This document shows, in pieces, positions 44,615-55,328 of a stretch of 64,000 nucleotides of DNA. The stretch covers positions 372,001 to 436,000 of the forward strand of contig NZ_JAMRYR010000002.1 of NCBI RefSeq assembly GCF_028437565.1, in the 5' to 3' direction. Position numbers and translations under genes: made by a program. How positions within the stretch are numbered: position 1 is the stretch's first letter; each line of letters begins with the position of its first letter. The stretch is from Actinomyces sp. B33 (GTDB lineage: Bacteria > Actinomycetota > Actinomycetes > Actinomycetales > Actinomycetaceae). The notes beneath the pieces were generated by a model, which saw nothing but the letters and a program-made list of their open reading frames with translations, made no database searches and had not been told where the DNA came from.

Positions 44615-45451
44615 ATGGCAGTCGTCACCATGCGCCAGCTCCTGGAGTCCGGCGTCCACTTCGGCCACCAGACCCGACGCTGGAACCCGAAGATGAAGCG
44701 CTTCATCCTCACCGAGCGCAACGGCATCTACATCATCGACCTGCAGCAGACGATCGCCGATATCGACATCGCCTACGACTTCGTCAAGCAGACGGTCGCC
44801 CACGGCGGGATCATCCTCTTCGTCGGCACGAAGAAGCAGGCCCAGGAGGCCGTCGCCGAGCAGGCGCAGCGCGTCGGCATGCCCTACGTCAACCACCGTT
44901 GGCTCGGCGGCATGCTCACCAACTTCAACACGGTCTCCAAGCGCCTCCAGCGCATGAAGGAGCTCGAGCAGATCGACTTCGAGGACGTCGCCGCCTCCGG
45001 CCACACCAAGAAGGAACTCCTGATGATGAGCCGTGAGAAGGACAAGCTCACGCGCACCCTCGGCGGCATCCGCGACATGGTCAAGGTCCCCTCGGCCGTG
45101 TGGATCGTCGATCCGAAGAAGGAGCACCTGGCCGTCTCCGAGGCCCGCAAGCTCAACATCCCGATCGTCGCGATCCTCGACACCAACGCCGACCCCGACG
45201 AGGTCGACTACCGGATCCCCGGCAACGACGACGCGATCCGCGCCGTCGCCCTGCTGACCCGCGTCATCGCCGACGCCGTCGCCGACGGCCTCCTCGCCCG
45301 CTCCGAGGCCCGCAAGCCCTCGGGCGAGCAGGCCGACGCCGCCGCCGAGCCGCTGGCCGAGTGGGAGCGCGAGCTCCTGGCCGGCGACTCCGCCGAGCAG
45401 GCCGACGCCGCCCCCGAGCAGCCGGCCGCCGAGGCCCCCGCCCAGGACTGA
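44615..45451 (+). CDS. rpsB: 30S ribosomal protein S2
   Basis: This 278-residue protein has the S2 hallmark start [19 protein letters not shown], with [18 protein letters not shown] and [20 protein letters not shown] (split by sense). The start at 44615 is chosen because homologs begin here and GGAAGGA precedes it. A 34-residue in-frame extension from 44513 is possible. The last 40 residues form an acidic, alanine-rich tail. It is followed 26 bases later by tsf. Confidence 0.96.
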   Translation: MAVVTMRQLLESGVHFGHQTRRWNPKMKRFILTERNGIYIIDLQQTIADIDIAYDFVKQTVAHGGIILFVGTKKQAQEAVAEQAQRVGMPYVNHRWLGGMLTNFNTVSKRLQRMKELEQIDFEDVAASGHTKKELLMMSREKDKLTRTLGGIRDMVKVPSAVWIVDPKKEHLAVSEARKLNIPIVAILDTNADPDEVDYRIPGNDDAIRAVALLTRVIADAVADGLLARSEARKPSGEQADAAAEPLAEWERELLAGDSAEQADAAPEQPAAEAPAQD

Positions 45452-45477
45452 CTCCACTTCCAGGAAGGAACACCGTA

Positions 45478-46305
45478 ATGGCGAACTTCACCGCCGCCGA
45501 CGTCAAGGCGCTGCGCGAGCAGACCGGCGCCGGCATGATGGACGTTAAGAAGGCCCTGACCGAGGCCGACGGAGACGCCGAGAAGGCGCTCGAGATCATC
45601 CGCCTCAAGGGCCTCAAGTCCCTGTCCAAGCGCGAGGGCCGCTCGGCCTCCGCCGGCCTCCTGGCCGCCCAGAGCGCCGATGGCGTGGGCGTCCTCGTCG
45701 AGGTCAACTCCGAGACCGATTTCGTCGCGAAGAACCAGAAGTTCATCGACTTCGCGACCGAGGTCCTCGCTGCGGCCGTCGCCTCCGGCGCCGCCGACGT
45801 CGAGACCCTCCTGGCCGCCCCCATGGGCGACAGCACCGTTCAGGATCAGCTCAACTCGATGGCCGCGGTCATCGGCGAGAAGCTCCAGATCGGCCGGGTC
45901 GTGCGCGTCGAGGGCGAGAACGTCGACCTCTACCTGCACCAGACCAGCCCGGACCTGCCCCCGCAGGTTGGTGTCTTCGTCGCCACCGATGCCGCGGGAG
46001 CCCCCGTCGCCCACGACATCGCGATGCACGTCGCCGCCTACATGCCGCTCTACCTCGACCGCGAGCACGTTCCCGCGGACGTCCTCGAGAAGGAGCGGGC
46101 GACCCTGGAGAAGATCACCCTCGAAGAGGGCAAGCCCGAGCACATCGTCGGCAAGATCGTCGACGGGCGCATCGAGGCCTTCTTCAAGGACAACTGCCTG
46201 GTCGACCAGGCATTCGCCCGCGACCCCTCGAAGTCCGTCGGCAAGGTCCTCGACGAGGCCGGCGCGAAGGTCACCGACTTCGTGCGCGTCCACGTCGGAG
46301 CCTGA
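45478..46305 (+). CDS. tsf: Elongation factor Ts
   Basis: This 275-residue nucleotide exchange factor for EF-Tu shows the N-terminal UBA-like domain ([19 protein letters not shown], with [12 protein letters not shown]), the TDFVAKN core motif, and the [14 protein letters not shown] and LVDQAFA segments. ATG after AGGAAGGA. A very strong hairpin (46315-46343) follows. Confidence 0.97.
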   Translation: MANFTAADVKALREQTGAGMMDVKKALTEADGDAEKALEIIRLKGLKSLSKREGRSASAGLLAAQSADGVGVLVEVNSETDFVAKNQKFIDFATEVLAAAVASGAADVETLLAAPMGDSTVQDQLNSMAAVIGEKLQIGRVVRVEGENVDLYLHQTSPDLPPQVGVFVATDAAGAPVAHDIAMHVAAYMPLYLDREHVPADVLEKERATLEKITLEEGKPEHIVGKIVDGRIEAFFKDNCLVDQAFARDPSKSVGKVLDEAGAKVTDFVRVHVGA

Positions 46306-46314
46306 CCCGCCGTC

Positions 46315-46343
46315 ATGGCCCCGCCCGCATTGGGCGGGGCCAT
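46315..46343 (+). terminator. Terminator hairpin after tsf
   Basis: ATGGCCCCGCCC (46315-46326) pairs exactly with GGGCGGGGCCAT (46332-46343) around a GCATT loop: a 12-bp stem without a T-tract. TACGCT directly after it (46345-46350) may be the -10 for pyrH. Confidence 0.75.
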
Positions 46344-46393
46344 TACGCTGTTCAGATAACACCGTCCTCACGAACCACCGAGAAGGGAACCCC

Positions 46394-47110
46394 ATGACCA
46401 CCAACCGACGCGTCCTCCTCAAACTCTCCGGAGAGGCCTTCGGCGGCGGCGCCGTGGGGCTGGACCCCGCAGTGGTGCGCAGCGTCGCCCAGCAGATCGC
46501 CGAGGCCGTTCGCCAGGGCGTCGAGGTCGCCATCGTCGTCGGCGGCGGCAACTTCTTCCGCGGAGCCCAACTCGCCAAGGCCGGGATGGACCGCGCCCGC
46601 GCCGACTACATGGGGATGCTCGGGACCGTGATGAACGCCCTCGCCCTTCAGGACTTCATCGAGCAGGCCGGCGCCGCGGCGCGCGTCCAGTCGGCGATCC
46701 AGATGACCCAGGTCGCCGAGCCCTACATCCCGTTGCGCGCGATCCGCCACCTCGAGAAGGGGCGCGTCGTCATCTTCGGCGCCGGAGCGGGAATGCCGTA
46801 CTTCTCGACCGACACGGTCTCGGCCCAGCGCGCCCTCGAGACCCACTGCGATGAGCTCCTCGTCGCGAAGAACGGCGTCGACGGAGTCTACGACGACGAC
46901 CCGAACCGCAATCCGCGGGCCCGGCGCTTCGACGAGCTGACCTACTCCGAGGCGCTGACGCGGGACCTCAAGGTCATCGACGCCACCGCCCTGGCCCTGT
47001 GCCGTGACAACGGGTTGACGACCAGGATTTTCGGAATGTCCGATCCTGGGAATGTCACGACCGCCCTGCTCGGTGGAACAATCGGTACGCTTGTCACGGC
47101 ACACGACTGA
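46394..47110 (+). CDS. pyrH: UMP kinase
   Basis: This 238-residue amino-acid-kinase-fold enzyme phosphorylates UMP to UDP. Motifs: [41 protein letters not shown] (split by sense), [13 protein letters not shown], and [15 protein letters not shown] follows GAGAAGGGA. A promoter directly upstream is likely given the tsf terminator. frr follows after 16 bases. Confidence 0.97.
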   Translation: MTTNRRVLLKLSGEAFGGGAVGLDPAVVRSVAQQIAEAVRQGVEVAIVVGGGNFFRGAQLAKAGMDRARADYMGMLGTVMNALALQDFIEQAGAAARVQSAIQMTQVAEPYIPLRAIRHLEKGRVVIFGAGAGMPYFSTDTVSAQRALETHCDELLVAKNGVDGVYDDDPNRNPRARRFDELTYSEALTRDLKVIDATALALCRDNGLTTRIFGMSDPGNVTTALLGGTIGTLVTAHD

Positions 47111-47126
47111 AACCATAGGAGCCCCA

Positions 47127-47684
47127 GTGATCGACGATATCCTCCTCGAAGCAGAGGAAAAGATGGACAAGGCCGTCGAGGCCGCCTCCGGCGAATTCGC
47201 CAACATCCGCACCGGGCGCGCGACGTCCGGGATGTTCGACCAGCTCCTCGTGGACTACTACGGGTCGCCGACGCCCATGCAGCAGCTCGCGTCCTTCCAG
47301 ATCCCCGAGGCCCGCACCGTCCTCATCTCGCCCTTCGACCGCACCGCGACCCAGGAGATCCTCAAGACCCTGCGCGAGTCAGACCTGGGCGTCAACCCGA
47401 CCGACGACGGCAACGTCGTGCGGGTCGTCCTGCCGGCCCTGACCGAGGAGCGCCGTCGCGACTACGTCAAGCAGGCCAAGGGCAAGGCGGAGGACGCCCG
47501 GGTCGCCGTGCGCAACGTGCGCCGCAAGGCCAAGGAGTCCCTCGACCGCTTGAAGAAGGACGGCGAGGCCGGCGAGGACGAGGTCGATCGCGCCGAGAAG
47601 GCCCTCGAGGCCGCGACCAAGGCGCACACCGATTCCATCGACGCTCTCCTGGCCGCCAAGGAGAGCGAGCTCCTGACGATCTGA
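47127..47684 (+). CDS. frr: Ribosome recycling factor
   Basis: This 185-residue protein splits post-termination ribosomes with EF-G. The two long helices carry [20 protein letters not shown] (split by sense) and [17 protein letters not shown] with [17 protein letters not shown] start after TAGGAG. The stop overlaps the cdsA start (TGATG). Confidence 0.97.
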   Translation: MIDDILLEAEEKMDKAVEAASGEFANIRTGRATSGMFDQLLVDYYGSPTPMQQLASFQIPEARTVLISPFDRTATQEILKTLRESDLGVNPTDDGNVVRVVLPALTEERRRDYVKQAKGKAEDARVAVRNVRRKAKESLDRLKKDGEAGEDEVDRAEKALEAATKAHTDSIDALLAAKESELLTI

Positions 47685-48580
47685 TGACGACCGAATCCCC
47701 CTCCAGCGCGCTGGACCGGATTCTCCACCCCGGTCCGACCCGGGAGGGGGCGGTCCTGTCCTCCACGGGCAGGGCCGGGCGCAATCTGCCGGCCGCGATC
47801 ACGACGGGCGTCCTGCTCGCATCGGCCGTGGCGATCCCCCTCTTCCTCTTCCGCCCGCTTTTCGTCCTCGTCGTCGTCGCCTTGGCCTGGGCGGCGCTGT
47901 GGGAGCTCGGGGGGGCCTTCGCCCGGATGGGCATCGAACTGACGATGGCCCCCCTGTACGTGGGGGCCGTCGGGATGGTCACCTGCGCCTGGACGCTGGG
48001 CCCGGAGGCCCTGCTCTTCGCCCTGTACCTCACGGTTTTCGCCGTCATCGCCTGGCGGCTGCTGAGCCCGGGGGCCTCGACCCGGATCATCGACGTCGTC
48101 GCCTCGATCTTCGCCGCCGTCTACATCCCCTTCCTCGCCTCTTTCGTCCTCCTCATGCTCGCCAAGACCGGCGACGCACGGGTTCTGGGGGTCTTCATCC
48201 TCCTGATCATCGGCAACGACACCGGGGGATGGGCCGCGGGCGTTCTCTTCGGCAAGCACCCGATGGCCCCCCGGCTCTCCCCGAAGAAGTCCTGGGAGGG
48301 CTTCTGCGGCTCCGTCGTCGCGACGACGGCGATCGGCGTCGTCGGCATGTGGTGGCTCGGCGGGCGCCCGGCGTGGGGCCTCCTCCTGGGCGTGTGCGGG
48401 GCCGTCGTCGGGACGATGGGGGATCTCACGGAGTCCCTCATCAAGCGCGAGGCCGGGCTCAAGGACATGTCGGGCCTGCTGCCCGGCCACGGGGGAGTCC
48501 TCGACAGGATCGACGCGATCCTCATGTCGGCGCCCGTCGTCTACATGATCGTCGCGGCAGCGGTGGGAGGGGGCGCATGA
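47684..48580 (+). CDS. cdsA: Phosphatidate cytidylyltransferase
   Basis: This 298-residue membrane enzyme makes CDP-diacylglycerol for phospholipid synthesis. It has about eight helices and the signature near the C-terminus, [26 protein letters not shown] (split by sense) ending in [10 protein letters not shown]. Also SPKKSWEGF. The N-terminal 45 residues are a soluble extension. Coupled at both ends (TGATG with frr, ATGA with rlmN). Confidence 0.95.
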   Translation: MTTESPSSALDRILHPGPTREGAVLSSTGRAGRNLPAAITTGVLLASAVAIPLFLFRPLFVLVVVALAWAALWELGGAFARMGIELTMAPLYVGAVGMVTCAWTLGPEALLFALYLTVFAVIAWRLLSPGASTRIIDVVASIFAAVYIPFLASFVLLMLAKTGDARVLGVFILLIIGNDTGGWAAGVLFGKHPMAPRLSPKKSWEGFCGSVVATTAIGVVGMWWLGGRPAWGLLLGVCGAVVGTMGDLTESLIKREAGLKDMSGLLPGHGGVLDRIDAILMSAPVVYMIVAAAVGGGA

Positions 48581-49818
48581 GCGTCGAATTCGCCGGAGGG
48601 CGCGGTCGGCAGGTGTGGCCCACCGACCAGGCGCCGGAGGGGGCGACGAGCCCGGATGCCAGGCCGGTCCTGTCCTTCGCCGCTAAGAGGCGCGGCAAGG
48701 CCCCCGCGCACCTGGCCGACTTCGACCTGGCGGGACGCAAGCGGATCCTCACGGAGGCGGGGTTCCCGGCGTTCCGCGCCGATCAGCTCTCCCGTCACTA
48801 CTTCGAGCGCTTCACCGCCGATCCCGAGGCCATGAGCGACCTGCCGGCCTCGATGGACGAGACGATCCGCTCGAACCTCCTGCCGGGATTGGTCACCGAG
48901 GTGGCCTCCCTGCGGGCCGACCGTGGGCTGACGATCAAGCACCTGTGGGAGCTCTTCGACGGGGCGCGCGTCGAGTCGGTCCTCATGCGCTACCCCGAGC
49001 GCACGACCCTGTGCATCTCCTCGCAGGCCGGATGCGGCATGGCCTGCCCGTTCTGCGCGACCGGGCAGATGGGGCTGACCCGGAACCTGTCGACCGCCGA
49101 GATCATCGATCAGGTGCGCGAGGCGCAGGTCGCGGCCCGAGATGGGCTGCTCGAGGGCGGGCCGACCCGGCTCTCGAACGTCGTCTTCATGGGGATGGGA
49201 GAGCCCCTGGCGAACTACAAGGTCGTCGTGGCGGCCTTGCGCCGACTCATCGACCCTGCGCCCGAGGGCTTCGGGATGTCGGCGCGCAACATCACGGTCT
49301 CCACCGTCGGCCTCGTCCCGGCGATCCGCAAACTCGCGGGCGAGGGCATGCCGGTGACCCTCGCGGTGTCCCTCCACGCCCCCGACGACGAGCTGCGCGA
49401 CGAGCTGATCCCCATCAACTCGCGGTGGAAGGTCGGTGAGCTCCTCGACGCCGCCCGCTCCTACTTCCTCGCGACGGGCCGGCGCGTGTCCATCGAGTAC
49501 GCGCTGATCCGGGACATGAACGATCAGGAGTGGAGGGCCCGGCTCCTGGCCGACGAGCTCAACGCCCGCGGCCACGGATGGGCGCACGTCAACCCGATCC
49601 CCCTCAATCCGACCCCCGGGTCGATCTGGACGGCGTCGACTCGGCGCGCTCAGGACGTTTTCGTCACGACGCTGAGGGACAATGGGATTTCCACGACGAT
49701 CCGCGATACCCGCGGATCGGACATCGACGGGGCCTGCGGTCAGCTCGCGACCGCGGTCTCCCGCAAGGCCCGTGCCGCGCGCGCGGCACACGACGAGACG
49801 GAGCAGGAGACACGATGA
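48577..49818 (+). CDS. rlmN: Dual-specificity 23S rRNA/tRNA A2 methyltransferase RlmN
   Basis: This 413-residue radical-SAM enzyme methylates C2 of A2503 in 23S rRNA and A37 in some tRNAs. It shows the [11 protein letters not shown] cluster motif (CX3CX2C), GMGEPLANY, and a cysteine in DIDGACGQL as the methyl-carrier. The N-terminal 35 residues are an extension. Overlaps cdsA and the DivIVA-domain gene (ATGA both). Confidence 0.96.
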   Translation: MSVEFAGGRGRQVWPTDQAPEGATSPDARPVLSFAAKRRGKAPAHLADFDLAGRKRILTEAGFPAFRADQLSRHYFERFTADPEAMSDLPASMDETIRSNLLPGLVTEVASLRADRGLTIKHLWELFDGARVESVLMRYPERTTLCISSQAGCGMACPFCATGQMGLTRNLSTAEIIDQVREAQVAARDGLLEGGPTRLSNVVFMGMGEPLANYKVVVAALRRLIDPAPEGFGMSARNITVSTVGLVPAIRKLAGEGMPVTLAVSLHAPDDELRDELIPINSRWKVGELLDAARSYFLATGRRVSIEYALIRDMNDQEWRARLLADELNARGHGWAHVNPIPLNPTPGSIWTASTRRAQDVFVTTLRDNGISTTIRDTRGSDIDGACGQLATAVSRKARAARAAHDETEQETR

Positions 49819-50366
49819 GCGAGGCCTTCCCGACCGTGGGATTCTTCCACAAGGGCTACGATCCCGATTCGGTCGACGCCTTCTTCGAGGATGCACGCCG
49901 CGCCTACGAGGGGGGCGTGCCCGCCGAGCAGTTCAGCGCCGAGCAGGTCCGCCAGGCGACGTTCACCCTGACGCGCCGCGGCTACCGCATCGACGCCGTC
50001 GACTCGGCGATGAACCGCCTGGAGGCGGCCTTCGTCCAGCGGGACCGCGCCGACCATGTCGCGGTCAACGGGGAATCCGCCTGGTACGACCGCGTGGCCG
50101 ACCGGGCGACGACCCTCTACCCGCGTCTTCAGCGCCCCCGCGGCGAGCGCTTCGCCCATCCCCAGTCGGGACGCGGCTACGCCATCGACGAGGTCGATGA
50201 TCTCCTCGAGCGCCTCGCCGCCTACTTCGACGACCGGGGGGACATCACCGCCGACGAGATCCGCCAGGCCGTGTTCCAATCGGCCCGCGGATCGAAGGCC
50301 TACGCGGAGGGCCCGGTCGACGCCTATCTGGGACGCGCCATCGAGATCCTCCTGGCCGTCGACTGA
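49815..50366 (+). CDS. DivIVA-domain protein, two DivI1A-type motifs
   Basis: This 183-residue protein has the DivIVA N-terminal pattern [19 protein letters not shown] and a second, related motif [22 protein letters not shown], each followed by an '[20 protein letters not shown]' helix. In Actinobacteria such short proteins are often annotated as DivIVA-domain proteins; they may link to cell-pole growth, but lack the long coiled coil of Wag31. It is coupled to rlmN upstream and lies six bases before dxr. Confidence 0.8.
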   Translation: MSEAFPTVGFFHKGYDPDSVDAFFEDARRAYEGGVPAEQFSAEQVRQATFTLTRRGYRIDAVDSAMNRLEAAFVQRDRADHVAVNGESAWYDRVADRATTLYPRLQRPRGERFAHPQSGRGYAIDEVDDLLERLAAYFDDRGDITADEIRQAVFQSARGSKAYAEGPVDAYLGRAIEILLAVD

Positions 50367-50371
50367 GCCCG

Positions 50372-51601
50372 ATGAGCGACACTGAAGCCGGGCCGCGCGA
50401 CGTCGTCCTCCTGGGGTCCACCGGATCGATCGGCACCCAGGCGCTCGACGTCATCTCCTCCCATCCGACGCGCCTGCGGGTCGCGGCCCTGGCCGCGGGG
50501 GGCGGGAACATCGGGCTCCTCGCGCGTCAGTGCGTCGACCACCGCGTCCCCGTCGTCGCCGTGGCGGCCCCCGTCGCGGACGAGCTCCTCGAGGCGATCC
50601 GCGCACTCGCCCCGCAGCTTCCCCCGCCGACTCTCCTCGTCGGCCCGGACGCCGCCGCTGAGGCGGCGCGCCTGGCCCCGGGGGGCGTCGTCCTCAACGG
50701 GATCACCGGCGGGGTCGGCCTCGAGCCGACGCTCGCCGCCCTCGAAACGGGCGCGACCCTGGCACTGGCGAATAAGGAGTCGCTCGTCGTCGGCGGCCAC
50801 CTCGTCGCCAAGGCCCTGCGCCGCCCCGGCCAGATCGTCCCCGTGGACTCCGAGCACTCGGCGATCGCCCAGGCCCTCGCCTCGGGGGTCCACGAGAAGG
50901 GCCTGACGTCGCCGGTGGTCACCGGGCGCTCGGAGGTCGCCGCCCTCGTCCTGACGGCGTCGGGGGGCCCGTTCCGAGGGCGCACCCGGGCCGATCTGGC
51001 CGACGTGACCCCCGAGCAGGCGCTCGCCCACCCGACGTGGGCGATGGGCCCGGTCGTCACGATCAACTCCTCGACCCTTGTCAACAAGGGGCTCGAGCTC
51101 ATCGAGGCGCATCTCCTCTTCGACGTCGCGCCCGAGCGCATCGTCACGACCGTCCACCCGCAGTCGATCGTCCACTCGATGGTCACGTGGGTCGACGGGG
51201 CGACGACGCTCCAGGCGTCCCCGCCGGACATGAGGCTGCCGATCGCGCTCGGGTTGACGTGGCCCGAGCGCCTCGACGGCGTTGAGGACCCGTTGAGCTG
51301 GGATGCCCCGCAGTCGTGGACCTTCGAGCCGGTCGACGACGAGACTTTCGGAGCCGTCGAGCTGGCCCGCCGGGCCGTCGCCGAGTCGCCGACCCACCCG
51401 ACGGTGTACAACGCGGCGAACGAGGTCCTCGTCGAGGCCTTCGTCGCCGGGCGGCTCGACTGGCTCGGGATCGTCGACTGCCTGTTCGAGGTGGTGGAGT
51501 CTCATGAGGGCGTCACCGACCCGGATCTGGGGGCGATCCTCGACGTCCAGGAGTGGGCGCGGGCGCGGGCCGCCGAGGCGGCGGCGCGTAGGGGGCGCTG
51601 A
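50372..51601 (+). CDS. dxr: 1-deoxy-D-xylulose-5-phosphate reductoisomerase
   Basis: This 409-residue enzyme makes MEP, the committed step of the non-mevalonate isoprenoid pathway. It shows the NADPH loop VVLLGSTGSIGTQALDVI, ALANKESLVVGG, VDSEHSAIAQAL (metal site), TASGGPFR and MGPVVTINSSTLVNKGLE in parts. Stop overlaps the rseP start. Works with IspG downstream. Confidence 0.96.
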   Translation: MSDTEAGPRDVVLLGSTGSIGTQALDVISSHPTRLRVAALAAGGGNIGLLARQCVDHRVPVVAVAAPVADELLEAIRALAPQLPPPTLLVGPDAAAEAARLAPGGVVLNGITGGVGLEPTLAALETGATLALANKESLVVGGHLVAKALRRPGQIVPVDSEHSAIAQALASGVHEKGLTSPVVTGRSEVAALVLTASGGPFRGRTRADLADVTPEQALAHPTWAMGPVVTINSSTLVNKGLELIEAHLLFDVAPERIVTTVHPQSIVHSMVTWVDGATTLQASPPDMRLPIALGLTWPERLDGVEDPLSWDAPQSWTFEPVDDETFGAVELARRAVAESPTHPTVYNAANEVLVEAFVAGRLDWLGIVDCLFEVVESHEGVTDPDLGAILDVQEWARARAAEAAARRGR

Positions 51602-52824
51602 TGGGAGCCCTGTGGGGGGTCGTCGTCATCGTCGTCGGCCTGCTGGTCTCGGTGGGCCTGCACGAGGTGGGGCACATGATCCCCGCGAAGCGCTTCGGCG
51701 CGCTCGTGCCCGAGTACTCGGTCGGGTTCGGACCGGCGCTGGCGAGTCGGCGCGTCGGCCGGACCCGTTACGTCCTCCGGGCGATCCTCCTGGGCGGGTA
51801 CGTGCGGATCCTCGGGATGTACGGTCCGGCCCGTCCGGGGACGCGGACGACGACCCGCGGGGGCCGTCCGACGCTGGCGGAGGAGGCGAGGCTCGCGTGC
51901 GCCGAGGAGCTGCCGGCGGGCGCCGAGCACCGGGCTTTTTATCGGCTCTCCGCCGGGCGCAAGGTCGTCGTCATGGCGGCGGGGCCGGTGATGAACCTCC
52001 TGATCTGCGTGGTTCTGACGGCGACGACGATCCTGGGGATCGGCGTGCCGGCGGCGTCGCTGACGGTCGACGAGGTCGCCGCCGAGGTGTCCGCGCGGCC
52101 CGGGCCGGCTGCTGCTGCCGGGGTCGAGGCCGGCGACGAGATCGTCTCGTGGAACGGCGAGCCGGTGGCCGATTGGGCGTCCTTCCAGGAGGCCGTGGCC
52201 TCGTCGGGCGCCGGGCCGTCCGTTCTCGTCGTGGACCGGCGGGGGGAGCGCCTCTCCTTCGACGTGACCCCGGTCGACACGGGGCGGGGGAGCCTTATCG
52301 GGGTGACCTCGAGGAGCGTCTACGCCCCCGGCTCGGTCGGCGATGTCGCCCGGGCGACGTGGGGGATGTTCACGGGGACGGCGGCGGTTGTCGTGCGCCT
52401 GCCGATGGCGGTGTGGGACGTCGTCGAGTCCCTTGCGACCGGGGCGCCGCGGGATCCGTCGGGAGTGGTCTCCGTCGTCGGGGTCGGACGCCTGGCCGGC
52501 GAGGTCACGGCGGGGGAGTCGGGGCTCGGCGCGGGCGACGCCCGTCAGAGGGCGGCGCTGCTCCTGTCGCTGCTGGCCTCTCTCAACATGGCGCTGTTCG
52601 TCTTCAACCTGATCCCCTTGCCGCCGCTGGACGGCGGGCACATCGCTGGGGCCCTCTACGAGGCGGCGAGGCGCTCGTGGGCACGCGTGCGGGGCCGGCC
52701 CGATCCGGGGCACGCGGACACTGCTCGACTGGTGCCGTTGACGTGGGCGGTCGGCGGACTGCTCATGGCGATGAGCGCGCTGCTGATCGTCGCCGACATC
52801 GTCAAGCCGATCAGCCTGGGATAA
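51601..52824 (+). CDS. rseP: M50 site-2 protease RseP/Rip1-like
   Basis: This 407-residue intramembrane zinc protease has the HEVGH motif (residues 21-25) in the first helix, a PDZ domain in the middle (about 160-240; AAGVEAGDEIVSWNGEPV), and the second active-site motif NLIPLPPLDGGHI. It cleaves membrane-anchored anti-sigma factors and remnant signal peptides. In M. tuberculosis the same order dxr-rip-gcpE is found. A strong hairpin follows. Confidence 0.95.
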   Translation: MGALWGVVVIVVGLLVSVGLHEVGHMIPAKRFGALVPEYSVGFGPALASRRVGRTRYVLRAILLGGYVRILGMYGPARPGTRTTTRGGRPTLAEEARLACAEELPAGAEHRAFYRLSAGRKVVVMAAGPVMNLLICVVLTATTILGIGVPAASLTVDEVAAEVSARPGPAAAAGVEAGDEIVSWNGEPVADWASFQEAVASSGAGPSVLVVDRRGERLSFDVTPVDTGRGSLIGVTSRSVYAPGSVGDVARATWGMFTGTAAVVVRLPMAVWDVVESLATGAPRDPSGVVSVVGVGRLAGEVTAGESGLGAGDARQRAALLLSLLASLNMALFVFNLIPLPPLDGGHIAGALYEAARRSWARVRGRPDPGHADTARLVPLTWAVGGLLMAMSALLIVADIVKPISLG

Positions 52825-52850
52825 GGCCGCGGAAGCGGCGCGGGAGCGGG

Positions 52851-52881
52851 CCGGGCCCGGAGGACGATCCTCCGGGCCCGG
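52851..52881. terminator. Bidirectional terminator, rseP / aldo-keto reductase
   Basis: CCGGGCCCGGAGGA (52851-52864) pairs exactly with TCCTCCGGGCCCGG (52868-52881) around a CGA loop, a 14-bp stem between convergent genes. Confidence 0.8.
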
Positions 52882-52899
52882 CGCCGTCGACGGCTCTGC

Positions 52900-53895
52900 T
52901 CACCAGCGGTCGTGGACGTGCGCGCGGATCCTCCGGTCGTAGAGGTCGGCGAGGGCCGCCTCGAAGTCATCGGACAGGGGCGGCAGCGCGGCGGCCGCGG
53001 CGTTGGCGGCGGCCTGCTCGAGGTTGCGGGCGCCGGGGATGACGGTGGTGACGCCGTCGAGCTGAGTGATCCACTTGAGGGCGATCTGGGCGGGAGCGGC
53101 CCCTTCGGGGCCGAATTCCGCGCACAGGCGCGTGAACTCGGCGGCGGCGTCGACGCCGACCTCGTAGGGCACGCCCGAGAAGGTCTCGCCGATGTCGAAG
53201 GCGGAGCCGTCGCGGTTGTACGTCCGGTGGTCGCAGGCGGCGAAGGACGTGTCGCGGGTGTAGCGGCCCGACAGGAGACCGGAGGCCAGGGGGACGCGGA
53301 CGATGATGCCGACTCCGCGGTCGATGGCGGCGGGGAGGACCTCTTCGAGGGGCTTGCGGCGGAAGAGGTTGATGATGATCTGGATCGTCGAGGCGCCGCG
53401 CTCCATGGCCAGGAGCGCCTGCTCGCAGGTCTCCACGGAGGCCCCGTAGTGGCGGATCCGCCCCTCGTCGACCATCCGATCGAGGGCGTCCCACGTGGCC
53501 GGGTCGGCGAGGACCTCGGTCGGGGGGCAGTGGAGCTGAACGAGGTCGAGGGTGTCGACGCCGAGGTTCTCCCGGGAGCGGTCGTTCCAGGCCAGGAATG
53601 CCTCCTCGGTGTAGTTCTCGGGGCGTTGCTCGACGCGACGTCCCATCTTCGTGGCGACGAAGGGGCGCTCGGCTTCGTCGAGCGCGTTGACGAAGGAGCC
53701 GATGAAGCGCTCGGAGCGCCCGTCGCCGTACACGTCCGCCGTGTCGACGAAGGTGACGCCGGAGTCGACGCATCCGCGCAGGAGGGCGTGGGCGTCCTCG
53801 ATGGGGACGTCGCCCCAGTCGGTGCCGAATTGCCAGGTGCCGACGCCGATGACCGATGCCCGGGCTCCGGTGCGGCCGAGTGCTCGCTGCTCCAT
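52900..53895 (-). CDS. Aldo/keto reductase
   Basis: This 331-residue NADPH-dependent reductase shows the catalytic set: Asp and Tyr in DTADVYG, Lys in ATKMG and His in LVQLHCP. The C-terminal half has VIPGARNLEQA for cofactor binding. Substrate unknown; sugars or reactive aldehydes are usual. ATG follows GAGG on the minus strand, and TAGAAT (reverse of 53932-53937) is the likely -10. It interrupts the rseP-ispG order and is divergent from the GH13 gene, so both may be later additions. Confidence 0.9.
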   Translation of the reverse strand: MEQRALGRTGARASVIGVGTWQFGTDWGDVPIEDAHALLRGCVDSGVTFVDTADVYGDGRSERFIGSFVNALDEAERPFVATKMGRRVEQRPENYTEEAFLAWNDRSRENLGVDTLDLVQLHCPPTEVLADPATWDALDRMVDEGRIRHYGASVETCEQALLAMERGASTIQIIINLFRRKPLEEVLPAAIDRGVGIIVRVPLASGLLSGRYTRDTSFAACDHRTYNRDGSAFDIGETFSGVPYEVGVDAAAEFTRLCAEFGPEGAAPAQIALKWITQLDGVTTVIPGARNLEQAAANAAAAALPPLSDDFEAALADLYDRRIRAHVHDRW

Positions 53896-53997
53896 GATGA
53901 CCTCTTCGCCAGGATTAATGGATTCATCTCAATTCTACGGGCGCGGGGGTACTCTTGCTCACCGCACGGGGAATGCGATGGGCGGGAGGGGAGCGGC
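53896..53997. promoter_or_regulatory. Divergent promoters, aldo-keto reductase / GH13
   Basis: Minus-strand TAGAAT (reverse of 53932-53937) serves the reductase, 37 bases from its ATG. Plus-strand TACTCT (53950-53955) serves the GH13 gene, 43 bases from its ATG. The gap is AT-richer than its surroundings. Confidence 0.5.
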
Positions 53998-55269
53998 ATG
54001 CGCAGCGGGGAGGGCATGGGACGGCGGATCTGGTGGCACGCGAACCCGATGACGGCGGTCGGTGCGCTCACGGCCTCGCGCGATCCCGAGCGGCACAGGC
54101 TGCGACGGGTCATCGGGTGGCTCGACGAGGTGCAGCGGCTCGGCTGCGACGGGCTCCAGCTCGGCCCGGTCTTCGAGTCCTCCTCCCACGGCTACGACAC
54201 CCTCGATCACTTCCGCGTGGATCCGCGACTGGGCGACGAATCCGATCTCATCGACCTCATCGACGAGGCCCACCGGCGGGGGATCGCGGTCATGCTCGAC
54301 GGCGTCTTCAACCACGTCTCCCGCGGTCATCGACTCGTCGCCGACTACGAGGAGCGGGGGGAGGCCGCGCCGGCCGCGGCCCTCCTCGACAGACGCCCCG
54401 GCTGGGACGGGCGCCTCCATCTCGAGGTGTTCGAGGGGCATGACGATCTCGTCCAGCTCGACCACCGATCGGCGGCGACCCGGGATCTCGTCGTGTCGAT
54501 CATGGACTACTGGTGCGACCGAGGGGCAGACGCCTTCCGCTTGGACGCGGCCTACGCGGTCGATTCGGCGGCATGGTCGCAGATCATCGGCCGCGTGCGC
54601 CGATCGCACCCCGATCTCTTCGTCCTCGGCGAGGTGATCCACGGGGACTACGCGGCGATCGTCGCCGCCTCGGGCTTCGACTCCGTCACCGAGTACGAGC
54701 TGCGCCAGGCGGTGTGGCACTCGATCGCCGACCGCAACCTCTTCGAACTCGACTGGACGATCGGCCGCCACGCCCGCCTCCTCGAATCCTTCCTGCCGGC
54801 GACGTTCATCTCCAATCACGACGTCACGCGGATCGCCACTGCCGTCGGCCCGGCGGGGGCCCGGGCGGCCGCGGTCGTCCTCATGTCGCTGCCGGGGATG
54901 CCGGTGGTCTACCACGGCGACGAGTACGCCCTCGAAGGGCTCAAGGAGGAGAGGCCGGGCGGGGACGACGCGATCCGGCCCGAACTGCCCGCCGACCTGT
55001 CCGAATTGGGCAGGGCCGATGGCGCGGCCCGGATGCGGGCCCTGTACGGGCGGACGATCGAGGTGCGCCGCTCCCTCCCGTGGCTGACGACGGCGACGGC
55101 GACGGCCCTCGAGGTGGCCAACGAGATGGCCTCGTGGGAGCTCGCCGGATCCCGCGAGCACGAGCGGGCGCGCCTCGACGTCGGCACCGACGGCGGGGGG
55201 TGGGCGCGGCTCGTCGACGGCTCCGGCGTCCTCATCGACTCCCGCTCGGGCGCCGAGTGTGATGAATGA
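53998..55269 (+). CDS. GH13 alpha-amylase family enzyme
   Basis: This 423-residue enzyme keeps all four GH13 regions: DGVFNHV (I), FRLDAAYA with nucleophile Asp183 (II), LGEVI with acid/base Glu212 (III) and FISNHDV with transition-state Asp275 (IV). No signal peptide, so it acts in the cytosol on maltodextrin- or trehalose-type alpha-glucosides. It has an atypically small domain B. ATG at 53998 follows GGAGGGG; ATG at 54016 is an alternative. It stops 59 bases before ispG. Confidence 0.88.
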   Translation: MRSGEGMGRRIWWHANPMTAVGALTASRDPERHRLRRVIGWLDEVQRLGCDGLQLGPVFESSSHGYDTLDHFRVDPRLGDESDLIDLIDEAHRRGIAVMLDGVFNHVSRGHRLVADYEERGEAAPAAALLDRRPGWDGRLHLEVFEGHDDLVQLDHRSAATRDLVVSIMDYWCDRGADAFRLDAAYAVDSAAWSQIIGRVRRSHPDLFVLGEVIHGDYAAIVAASGFDSVTEYELRQAVWHSIADRNLFELDWTIGRHARLLESFLPATFISNHDVTRIATAVGPAGARAAAVVLMSLPGMPVVYHGDEYALEGLKEERPGGDDAIRPELPADLSELGRADGAARMRALYGRTIEVRRSLPWLTTATATALEVANEMASWELAGSREHERARLDVGTDGGGWARLVDGSGVLIDSRSGAECDE

Positions 55270-55328
55270 TGCGGGCCGGTCGTCCAGCCCGCGGGGACGG
55301 GGCGCGCGGGCTGGGAGATAATGAGGCC

